Assembly (NCBI GenBank): GCA_031271205.1
Contig: JAISWG010000025.1
Span: 1-33,464 of the forward strand
DNA length: 33,464 nucleotides
Source of the DNA: Endomicrobium sp.
Lineage (GTDB): Bacteria; Elusimicrobiota; Endomicrobiia; Endomicrobiales; Endomicrobiaceae
Direction of reading: 5' to 3'
The notes beneath the pieces were generated by a model. That model worked only from the letters and a program-made list of their open reading frames with translations, ran no database searches and was not told the DNA's origin. This document shows positions 26,462-33,464 of the stretch, piece by piece. Position numbers and translations under genes: made by a program. Position 1 is the first letter of the stretch, and each line of letters opens with the position of its first letter.

Positions 26462-27262
26462 ATGAACAAGAAAACAGTTGTGACAATCTTGGATAAAAAG
26501 TGTAAATCAGAAAAAATAACAATGCTTACATGTTATGACTATGTTATGGCAAAACTTATTTCTCATCAAGACATAGACATGTTGCTTGTTGGAGATTCTT
26601 TAGGAAACGTAAAGCTTGGTTATGAAAACACTCTCCCTGTGACTATTGAAGATATGATTTATCATACGAAATCCGTAAAAAGAGGCAATGTTGGAGCTTT
26701 GCTTGTTACAGATATGCCGTTTATGTCATATGAATCAAATATTGAAGAAGCTGTTAAAAATGCTGGGAGGATTATTAAAGAAGGTGGAGCTGAAGCAGTA
26801 AAGATTGAAGGGGGATTAGAGATTGAAGAGCAAGTCAAAGCTATAGTAAATGCAAAAATCCCCGTAATCGGTCATTTGGGATTAACTCCTCAGGCAATAA
26901 ATAAATTTGGCGGATTTAAAGTTCAGGGGAGAACTCAGGAAGCTTATGATAAACTTATATCAGATGCGAAAGCTATTGAAAATGCCGGAGCGTTTGCAAT
27001 TACTCTTGAAGCTATACCAGAACATCTTGCTAAAGAAGTAACTGAGATTTTAAATATTCCAACAATAGGGATAGGTGCTGGACGTTATTGTGATGGACAA
27101 GTTTTGGTTATTGATGATATGATTGGAATGTTTGATGATTTTACGCCGAAATTTGTTAAAAAGTATGCTAATGTTAGCAAGATTATAAGAAATGCGGTAA
27201 GAGAATATATAGGTGAAGTTAAAGAAGGAAAATTCCCAAAGGAAGAAAATACTTATAAATGA
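26462..27262 (+). CDS. panB: 3-methyl-2-oxobutanoate hydroxymethyltransferase
   Basis: PanB makes ketopantoate from alpha-ketoisovalerate and methylene-THF, the first committed step to pantothenate and CoA. The 266-residue protein has [13 protein letters not shown], the conserved [44 protein letters not shown] and the catalytic-region [19 protein letters not shown]. Length is standard. A weak AAAGGTG precedes the ATG. The stop overlaps the panC ATG by four bases. The reductase panE and the decarboxylase panD are not next to it. Confidence 0.97.
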   Translation: MNKKTVVTILDKKCKSEKITMLTCYDYVMAKLISHQDIDMLLVGDSLGNVKLGYENTLPVTIEDMIYHTKSVKRGNVGALLVTDMPFMSYESNIEEAVKNAGRIIKEGGAEAVKIEGGLEIEEQVKAIVNAKIPVIGHLGLTPQAINKFGGFKVQGRTQEAYDKLISDAKAIENAGAFAITLEAIPEHLAKEVTEILNIPTIGIGAGRYCDGQVLVIDDMIGMFDDFTPKFVKKYANVSKIIRNAVREYIGEVKEGKFPKEENTYK

Positions 27263-28098
27263 AGGCTATAAAAGATACTTTACAGATGCAAAAAATTGCT
27301 TTTAAACATTTAAAAGATGGTGACAAAATTGGTCTTGTTCCTACCATGGGAGCATTACATAACGGGCATGTTTCATTAATAGAAAAATCGATAAAAAACG
27401 ACGACATTACGATAGTTTCAATTTTTGTAAATCCAATTCAGTTTGGTTCGGATGAGGATTATCTAAAATATCCGCGTCATTTGAAAAAAGATTTGGAAAT
27501 CTGTAAAAAAAATCACGTTGATTACGTGTTTATGCCTTCGGTAAACAATATGTTTTCTCAAGCTTATAAAACTTTTGTTGAAGTAGAGGTATTACAGAGC
27601 ATGATGTGTGGTGCGTTTAGACCTGTTTATTTTAGAGGCGTGGCCACAGTAGTTTTAAAATTATTCAATATATCTTGTGCTGATAGAGCTTATTTCGGTA
27701 TGAAGGACTTCCAACAGCTTAAAATAATAGAAAAAATGACTAAGGACTTAAATTTTAGGACAAAAATAGTTCCATGCCCTATAGTTAGAGAAAAAAGTGG
27801 ATTGGCCCTTTCAAGCAGAAATTCTTATTTGAGCGATGAAGAAAAACTGTTGAGTTTGAATATTTCTAAAATTTTAAAAGAAGCCGCTAAAGAGTTTAAA
27901 AATAAGACTTTGAATGTGGTTGAGAAAAAAGCTGTAAATAAACTTAAAAAAATTCCAAACAGTAGAATTGATTATGCAGAAATTGTTTCAGTAAAAGATT
28001 TGTCACCTGCTGATAAAAATACAAAAAAAGCTGTTTTTGCTGTTGCAGTTTGGATAGGTAAAACAAGATTGATAGACAATACAAAAATGACAAAATAA
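27259..28098 (+). CDS. panC: Pantothenate synthetase
   Basis: PanC joins pantoate and beta-alanine using ATP through a pantoyl-adenylate. The 279-residue protein has the HxGH-type site in [15 protein letters not shown]. It also has [29 protein letters not shown], and the [14 protein letters not shown] segment (usually GLAxSSRN). Length is normal. The ATG overlaps the panB stop by four bases (ATGA), so the two are translationally coupled. Confidence 0.97.
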   Translation: MKAIKDTLQMQKIAFKHLKDGDKIGLVPTMGALHNGHVSLIEKSIKNDDITIVSIFVNPIQFGSDEDYLKYPRHLKKDLEICKKNHVDYVFMPSVNNMFSQAYKTFVEVEVLQSMMCGAFRPVYFRGVATVVLKLFNISCADRAYFGMKDFQQLKIIEKMTKDLNFRTKIVPCPIVREKSGLALSSRNSYLSDEEKLLSLNISKILKEAAKEFKNKTLNVVEKKAVNKLKKIPNSRIDYAEIVSVKDLSPADKNTKKAVFAVAVWIGKTRLIDNTKMTK

Positions 28099-28110
28099 GA
28101 GTGTATAACA

Positions 28111-29709
28111 ATGATAAAATCAGATTATTTAGTTATAGGGAGTGGTATAGCCGGTCTTAGTTTTGCCTTAAAGGGGGCAAAATGTGGGACGGTTTCTTTA
28201 ATAACAAAAAGAAAACTGTTTGATTCTTCTACCAGTAGAGCGCAGGGCGGCATTGCTTGCGTTACTGATAGATTGGATACTTTTGAAGAACATGTGGGTG
28301 ACACTCTATCCTCGGGTGCTGGTCTTTGCAATAAAGAGATGGTTGAAAAGATGGTAAAGGAATCTTCAAGTAGAATAAGAGAACTTGTGGAACTTGGCGT
28401 TAAATTTACAAAGAAAGATGAGTTTTCTTTTGAGTTTGATTTGGGGTTAGAGGGTGGACACAGCAAGAGAAGGGTTCTTCACGCAGGAGACGTTACAGGT
28501 GCTGAGATAGAAAAAATTTTGATAAGTAATGTTTATAGATTTGAAAATATAACTGTTTATGAAGAGCATGCTGCAGTTGATTTAATATTGGATGATAATA
28601 ATTTTTGCTCTGGAGCGCGTGTTTTAAATAATGAAAATAGTAAAGTAGAAGTATTTCAAGCAAAAGTTGTTGTTTTGGCTTGTGGTGGTTCTGGAAAAAC
28701 TTATCTGTACACTTCAAATCCTGATGTTGCAACAGGTGATGGTATAGCTATGGCATATAGAGCCGGAGCTGACATTGCAAATATGGAGTTTGTTCAATTT
28801 CACCCTACGTGTTTATATAACGGTGAAGCCAAATCTTTTTTGATATCTGAGGCTGTTCGTGGCGAAGGAGCTGTTTTAAGACTTAAAAATGGTGAACAAT
28901 TTATGGATAAATACAGTTCTCAAAAAGAACTTGCCCCAAGAGATATAGTCTCAAGAGCCATAGACACAGAGTTAAAAGCAAGAAGAGAAAACTTTGTTTA
29001 TTTAGATATTACATCAAAAAGTAGAGATTTTCTTGTTAGAAGATTTCCTAATATTTACGCAAAATGTCTTGAGTATGGCATAGACATGGCTAAAGATATG
29101 ATCCCAGTAACTCCTGCTGCTCATTTTTTTTGCGGTGGTATAAATATTGATGAGCATGGAAGAGCAAGTATAGAAAATCTTTATGCTATAGGCGAAACAG
29201 CTTGCTCTGGGATACACGGAGCCAACAGGCTTGCGTCTAACTCCCTGCTTGAAGGTATAGTTTATGCTGATAGAGTCTATAAAGATTCATTGAAACTTTT
29301 AAATAGAGAACATTCTAAAATTAATGACATGGAAAATAAAATCAATAACTTTAAAAAACTGTCACAAGTATCCATGCAGGAATGGGAGGAAATTAGACGG
29401 TTAGCGTGGAGTTATTTGGGCATATATCGCTCAAACGAGAAGCTTTTAAAAGCCAAGAAAAGAATAGATATTTTAAAAAATGAAATAGATAAATACTTTG
29501 TAGATACCCACGTAAGTGTTGACAGTATTGAGTTGAGGAATATAACATGTGTGGCGAAACTTATACTGCGTTCTGCTATGCTTAGAAAAGAAAGCAGAGG
29601 ACTTCACTTTAACGTTGACTATCCGTTTATGTTATCTGAAGCTTATAATACAATCTTAAATATAAATAAAAAAGAAACGTTATATGCGGTTCGTTGCAGA
29701 GAGGAGTAG
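28111..29709 (+). CDS. nadB: L-aspartate oxidase
   Basis: NadB is an FAD enzyme that oxidises aspartate to iminoaspartate, the substrate for NadA. In anaerobes fumarate rather than oxygen can take the electrons. The 532-residue protein has the FAD-binding LVIGSGIAGLSFAL, TSRAQGGIACV, the active-site EFVQFHPTCL and AHFFCGGINID, and HGANRLASNSLLEG, followed by a helical C-terminal domain. These match NadB better than succinate dehydrogenase. It starts 12 bases after panC; the uvrA ribosome site is inside its last codons. Confidence 0.96.
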   Translation: MIKSDYLVIGSGIAGLSFALKGAKCGTVSLITKRKLFDSSTSRAQGGIACVTDRLDTFEEHVGDTLSSGAGLCNKEMVEKMVKESSSRIRELVELGVKFTKKDEFSFEFDLGLEGGHSKRRVLHAGDVTGAEIEKILISNVYRFENITVYEEHAAVDLILDDNNFCSGARVLNNENSKVEVFQAKVVVLACGGSGKTYLYTSNPDVATGDGIAMAYRAGADIANMEFVQFHPTCLYNGEAKSFLISEAVRGEGAVLRLKNGEQFMDKYSSQKELAPRDIVSRAIDTELKARRENFVYLDITSKSRDFLVRRFPNIYAKCLEYGIDMAKDMIPVTPAAHFFCGGINIDEHGRASIENLYAIGETACSGIHGANRLASNSLLEGIVYADRVYKDSLKLLNREHSKINDMENKINNFKKLSQVSMQEWEEIRRLAWSYLGIYRSNEKLLKAKKRIDILKNEIDKYFVDTHVSVDSIELRNITCVAKLILRSAMLRKESRGLHFNVDYPFMLSEAYNTILNINKKETLYAVRCREE

Positions 29710-29710
29710 C

Positions 29711-32524
29711 GTGGATATAATTAAAATTCGCGGCGCAAGGCAGCACAATCTTAAAAATATAGATCTTGACATACCAAGAAACAGACTTGTTGTTATTACA
29801 GGTTTGTCTGGCTCTGGTAAATCTTCTCTTGCTTTTGACACCATATATGCAGAAGGTCAAAGAAGATATGTAGAATCTTTATCAGCTTATGCAAGACAAT
29901 TTCTTGATCTTATGGATAAACCAGATGCAGATATTATTGAGGGCTTATCGCCGGCAATTTCAATTGAGCAAAAATCTCTTTCACATAATCCTCGTTCTAC
30001 TGTAGGAACGGTTACAGAAATTTACGATTATCTAAGGTTGCTATTTGCAAGAGTAGGTGTTCCCCATTGTCCAAAATGTGGCAAAGAGGTAAAACTACAA
30101 TCTGCTCAACAGATAATAGACGAGATTATGAAATTTCCTAAAAACGTTATGATTCATATTTTTGCGCCGCTTATAAATGGAAGAGCTGGAACTTATGAAG
30201 AACTTTTTTATCGTCTTGCAAAAAGTGGTTACTCGCGAGTAAGAGTTGACAACAATACCTATATGCTTGACGAAAAAATAAAGTTAGATAGATATAAAAA
30301 ACATTCCATAGATATAATTGTTGACAGAATAAAACTGAGCCAGGAATTGCGTTCAAGAGTGGCGTCGTCTATAGAGACAGCTCTTAAAGAATCAAGAGGT
30401 ATAGTATCAGTTGCTGTTGTAGAAAATGGGAAAGTCGTATCTGAAAACATTTACAATGAGCAATGTGCGTGCATTGATTGTGGTATAAGTATTTCTAAAA
30501 TAGAGCCTAGATTATTTTCTTTTAATTCTCCTTTTGGTGCATGTCCTGAGTGTGGTGGACTTGGAAACAAAATAGAATTTGATGAGAATTTGGTGGTGCC
30601 AGATAAAGATCGTTCGTTAAAACAAGGGGCAATTATCGCATGGTCTGAACCCATAACTACAAGAACTAGCAGGTGGAAAAACAGTTGGGGTGGTTACTAT
30701 TGGGAACTTTTGTTTAAAGTTGCAAAGTGTAATAAAATACCTTTAAATATTGCATGGAAAGATTTAACAAGAAAACAGCAGGAAATACTTCTTTTTGGCA
30801 AAGATGACTTTGAAGGTGTTATAACAAACATGCAACGCCGTTACAGAGAAACGGAGTCTGATTTTGTGAGAGAAGAAATTTTTAACAAATATACAGGACA
30901 GAAAATTTGTCCGTCTTGTAAAGGCAAAAGGCTTAAAAAAGAAGCTCTTTCAGTTCTTATAGATACTAAATCTATTGCTGACATAACTAAAATACCTGTG
31001 GAAAAATCTTTTGATTTCTTTAACCAAATTGAATTTAGTGAAAAAGAAAAAGAAATAAGCAAGACTATTTTAAAAGAAATATGCTTAAGACTGCAGTTTT
31101 TAAACAATGTAGGGCTGGGTTATTTAAGTCTAGACAGGAAAAGCGGAACGCTTTCAGGTGGTGAAGCCCAAAGAATACATTTGGCTACGCAAATAGGTTC
31201 TGGTCTTACTGGTGTATTGTATGTTCTTGACGAGCCTTCTATAGGTTTGCATCAAAGAGATAATGATAAACTTTTGGAAACATTGATAAAACTTAGAGAC
31301 TTAGGAAATACATTGATTGTTGTTGAGCATGATGAAGATACTATACGTGTTGCGGATCACATAATAGATTTGGGGCCAGGAGCCGGAGTACATGGTGGGT
31401 ATATAGTAGCTCAAGGTAATGTAAAAGAAATAATGAAATCAAAAAAATCTTTGACTGGACAGTACTTGAGCGGAGCTTTGTCAATTCCTATTCCAAAAAA
31501 GAGAAAGCAGTCTATGGACAAGTGGCTTATGATTGAAGGAGCACAACAATTTAACTTAAAAAACTTAGATGTTCGAATTCCGTTGGGTCTTTTTGTCTGT
31601 GTAACAGGTGTGTCGGGTAGCGGCAAATCTACTTTACTTCATGAAATAATATATAAAAATCTTGTCAAACAACTTTATGGAGCAAAAGAAAGTCCTGGTA
31701 GATTTAAGAATATGAAAGGTCTTGAGAATATAGATAAAGTTGTAATTGTTGACCAATTACCTATAGGAAAAACTCCAAGGTCAAATCCTGTAACTTATAC
31801 AGGAGCATTTTCAATGATAAGAGGTTTGTTTGCTCAAGTTCCTGAGTCAAAAGCTAGAGGTTATCATCCCGGAAGATTTTCTTTTAATGTAAAAGGTGGC
31901 AGGTGTGAAAATTGTCAGGGGGATGGGACGTTAAAAATAGGAATGCAATTTCTTCCAGACGTTTATGTAAAATGTGATGTTTGCAGCGGAAGAAGGTTTA
32001 ACGAAGAAACTTTACAAGTAAGATATATAGGTAAAAATATAAATGAAGTTTTAAATATGACAGTGGAAGAAAGTGTAAAGTTTTTTGAGAATATTCCAAC
32101 TTTAAAAAGAATACTTTCTACGCTTAAAGATGTGGGACTTGGGTACATCAAAGTAGGTCAACCTGCGACTACGCTTTCAGGTGGTGAAGCCCAAAGAATA
32201 AAACTTGCTTCAGAACTTTCAAAAAGAGCTACAGGTAGGACAATATATATTCTTGATGAGCCTACAACAGGATTGCATTTTGCAGATGTCGAAAAACTTC
32301 TTGGAGTGCTTCAAAGGCTTTCTTATGCAGGTAATACTATTCTTGTAATAGAGCATAATCTTGATGTTATTAAAACTGCAGATTGGATAATAGATTTAGG
32401 TCCTGAAGGTGGAGAAAGAGGTGGAAAAATTATTGCACAGGGAACTCCTGAAGAGATAATGAAAAATCCAAAATCTTTTACGGGGCATTATTTAAAAGGA
32501 CATATAAATCGCATTTTGTGTTAA
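29711..32524 (+). CDS. uvrA: Excinuclease ABC subunit A
   Basis: UvrA is the damage-recognition ATPase of nucleotide excision repair. The 937-residue protein has two ABC modules: Walker A GLSGSGKSS (~32) and GVSGSGKST, two signatures LSGGEAQR, and LDEPSIGLHQRD and LDEPTTGLHFAD. It has zinc modules CPSCKGKRLKKEAL and CENCQGDG...CDVCSGRR. I choose GTG 29711: GAGGAG lies just before it and the start DIIKIRGARQHNLKNIDL is the family's. The track's ATG 29684 would extend back into nadB. UvrB and UvrC are not in this window. Confidence 0.97.
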   Translation: MDIIKIRGARQHNLKNIDLDIPRNRLVVITGLSGSGKSSLAFDTIYAEGQRRYVESLSAYARQFLDLMDKPDADIIEGLSPAISIEQKSLSHNPRSTVGTVTEIYDYLRLLFARVGVPHCPKCGKEVKLQSAQQIIDEIMKFPKNVMIHIFAPLINGRAGTYEELFYRLAKSGYSRVRVDNNTYMLDEKIKLDRYKKHSIDIIVDRIKLSQELRSRVASSIETALKESRGIVSVAVVENGKVVSENIYNEQCACIDCGISISKIEPRLFSFNSPFGACPECGGLGNKIEFDENLVVPDKDRSLKQGAIIAWSEPITTRTSRWKNSWGGYYWELLFKVAKCNKIPLNIAWKDLTRKQQEILLFGKDDFEGVITNMQRRYRETESDFVREEIFNKYTGQKICPSCKGKRLKKEALSVLIDTKSIADITKIPVEKSFDFFNQIEFSEKEKEISKTILKEICLRLQFLNNVGLGYLSLDRKSGTLSGGEAQRIHLATQIGSGLTGVLYVLDEPSIGLHQRDNDKLLETLIKLRDLGNTLIVVEHDEDTIRVADHIIDLGPGAGVHGGYIVAQGNVKEIMKSKKSLTGQYLSGALSIPIPKKRKQSMDKWLMIEGAQQFNLKNLDVRIPLGLFVCVTGVSGSGKSTLLHEIIYKNLVKQLYGAKESPGRFKNMKGLENIDKVVIVDQLPIGKTPRSNPVTYTGAFSMIRGLFAQVPESKARGYHPGRFSFNVKGGRCENCQGDGTLKIGMQFLPDVYVKCDVCSGRRFNEETLQVRYIGKNINEVLNMTVEESVKFFENIPTLKRILSTLKDVGLGYIKVGQPATTLSGGEAQRIKLASELSKRATGRTIYILDEPTTGLHFADVEKLLGVLQRLSYAGNTILVIEHNLDVIKTADWIIDLGPEGGERGGKIIAQGTPEEIMKNPKSFTGHYLKGHINRILC

Positions 32525-32556
32525 GCTGTAAAGTTTAAATTTTTTGAGAGGGTAAA

Positions 32557-32730
32557 ATGTTTTTAAATTTGATATTGAGTGCCATAATATTTTCCATTTT
32601 TTATACGTTGATATTTTTGCTAATTTATAAAACAAAACTGCTTAAAATAAGGTTTGCCTTCATATTCTTTTTTTCGGCAACTGTGTACTTTCTTATAGCT
32701 TTTTTTCTTAAAAAATATGTCAATCTATGA
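32557..32730 (+). CDS. Small two-helix membrane protein
   Basis: This 57-codon gene is below the track cut-off. The product has two hydrophobic segments (about residues 3-24 and 32-50) joined by a short basic loop KTKLLKIR, and a KKY tail, which suggests a hairpin membrane protein. GAGAGGG lies upstream of ATG at good spacing, and the stop overlaps the next ATG (ATGA), a coupling pattern typical of real genes. No family was recognised. It lies between uvrA and the AlkD gene. Confidence 0.65.
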   Translation: MFLNLILSAIIFSIFYTLIFLLIYKTKLLKIRFAFIFFFSATVYFLIAFFLKKYVNL

Positions 32731-33464
32731 AGATAAATTCTTCAAAAAACATTAAAGACTTACTTTTAAAAAATTTAAAAAAACATGTTGATCCTGTTTT
32801 TTTCAAATTTACTCGAAATATTTTAAATATTTGTAAAGACAGATATGCTCAAGATGATATTTTGCTTGGGGTACGCGTACCTAAACAGCGAGCTTTGGTG
32901 AAAAAATACATTGATTTGCTAAACTTTAAAGAAACTGAAAAATTGTTACAAGACAAAATCCACGAACTTAGATTTATTGCATTAGTTGTTTTATCTAAAA
33001 AATATAAAAAAGCGAATAATAAACTTAAATCTAAAATAATAAAAATATATTTAAGAAATTATAAATATATTAACAATTGGGATTTAGTTGATACGTCTGC
33101 AGCATATATATCTGGACATTACTGGTATAACAATAAATTAGACAAATTTTGGGAATTTGCCAAATCTGGTAATTTATGGAAAGAAAGAATAGCCATGATT
33201 TCAACATTTTACTTTATTAAACAAAATAGATTTGACGAGACTTTAGAACTTGTTGAAATATTTTTAAATCATAAACACTACTTAATACATAAAGCTTCTG
33301 GTTGGATGCTTAGGGAAATCGGCAAAAGAAACAAAAGAACCTTACTCTCATTCTTAGATAAATATGCCTCAATAATGCCCAGAACAATGCTTAGATGTTC
33401 TATTGAAAAACTGACCAAACAACAAAGAAAGTTTTACTTAAAAAAAGCTTTTATAAATTCATAA
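32727..33464 (+). CDS. alkD: DNA alkylation repair protein, AlkD-like
   Basis: AlkD-type glycosylases, built of HEAT-like helical repeats, remove bulky or N3/N7-alkylated purines. The 245-residue protein has GVRVPKQRAL near residue 50, NNWDLVDTSAAYISGHYW (~113, containing the Trp-x3-Asp of the catalytic cleft), LWKERIAMISTFYFIK, and KASGWMLREIGKRN (the second key Trp). It ends at the last base of the window with a proper TAA, so it is complete. It starts inside the stop of the small membrane gene. Confidence 0.92.
   Translation: MKINSSKNIKDLLLKNLKKHVDPVFFKFTRNILNICKDRYAQDDILLGVRVPKQRALVKKYIDLLNFKETEKLLQDKIHELRFIALVVLSKKYKKANNKLKSKIIKIYLRNYKYINNWDLVDTSAAYISGHYWYNNKLDKFWEFAKSGNLWKERIAMISTFYFIKQNRFDETLELVEIFLNHKHYLIHKASGWMLREIGKRNKRTLLSFLDKYASIMPRTMLRCSIEKLTKQQRKFYLKKAFINS

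Noticed and set aside
1-33464. CRISPR arrays, insertion sequences, prophage or integrase genes
   Set aside because: No regularly spaced repeats, transposase motifs, long terminal repeats or phage genes were seen by reading; mobile elements do not explain the gaps.

Overview
The window is a low-GC (visibly A+T-rich) bacterial chromosome segment. Gene content, gene order and decay pattern suggest an Elusimicrobiota/Endomicrobium-like anaerobe, most likely a host-associated lineage with an eroding genome. This assignment is inferred from the genes and was not checked by any search. Signs of an anaerobic lifestyle are a class III ribonucleotide reductase with a radical-SAM activase. Signs of erosion are long non-coding gaps holding recognisable gene debris: a multiply broken truB, a probable folB remnant and a Rossmann-domain fragment. 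Intact core genes surround this debris.

Layout. 1-2.46 kb (+): rpmG, tRNA-Trp(CCA), secE, nusG, rplK, rplA, closed by a terminator; the usual rplJ-rplL-rpoBC continuation is absent here. 2.49-9.4 kb (+): the rimP-nusA-infB-rbfA-nrnA-(truB pseudogene)-ribF translation/processing cluster. 9.4-14.6 kb (+): a HIT hydrolase, then a macromolecular-synthesis operon rpsU-NIF3-dnaG-rpoD, ended by a bidirectional terminator. 14.7-18.7 kb (-): nrdG, a 58-codon ORF carrying only the glycyl-radical loop of class III RNR, nrdD lacking that loop, a tandem NrdR-box pair upstream of nrdD, and nadA. 18.7-19.6 kb: about 900 bp without a convincing gene but with a good terminator hairpin. 19.6-21.0 kb (-): a MATE transporter started at TTG. 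21.0-21.5 kb: debris (a lipoprotein-like micro-ORF on + and a GxGxxG dehydrogenase fragment on -) and a clear sigma-70-type promoter. 21.5-25.3 kb (+): an outer-membrane beta-barrel protein with an extra C-terminal domain, eno and holA. 25.3-25.6 kb (-): rpsT with its own promoter. 25.7-33.5 kb (+): a folB remnant, then a tightly packed cofactor and repair run folK-panB-panC-nadB-uvrA, a small membrane protein, and an AlkD-type glycosylase.

How the genes fit together. The first half is the transcription/translation core: ribosome assembly, initiation, elongation control, primase and primary sigma. The second half makes deoxynucleotides without oxygen and builds NAD (nadA, nadB), pantothenate/CoA (panB, panC), folate (folK) and FMN/FAD (ribF), and repairs DNA (uvrA, alkD). 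Cofactor synthesis kept beside decaying RNA-modification and surface genes is the pattern expected of a nutritional symbiont.

The most interesting point is the class III RNR. Its glycyl-radical domain is a separate small gene in the same reading frame as nrdD, separated from it by two ochre stops and a Shine-Dalgarno sequence. This resembles the free-standing glycyl-radical protein GrcA/YfiD of pyruvate formate-lyase.
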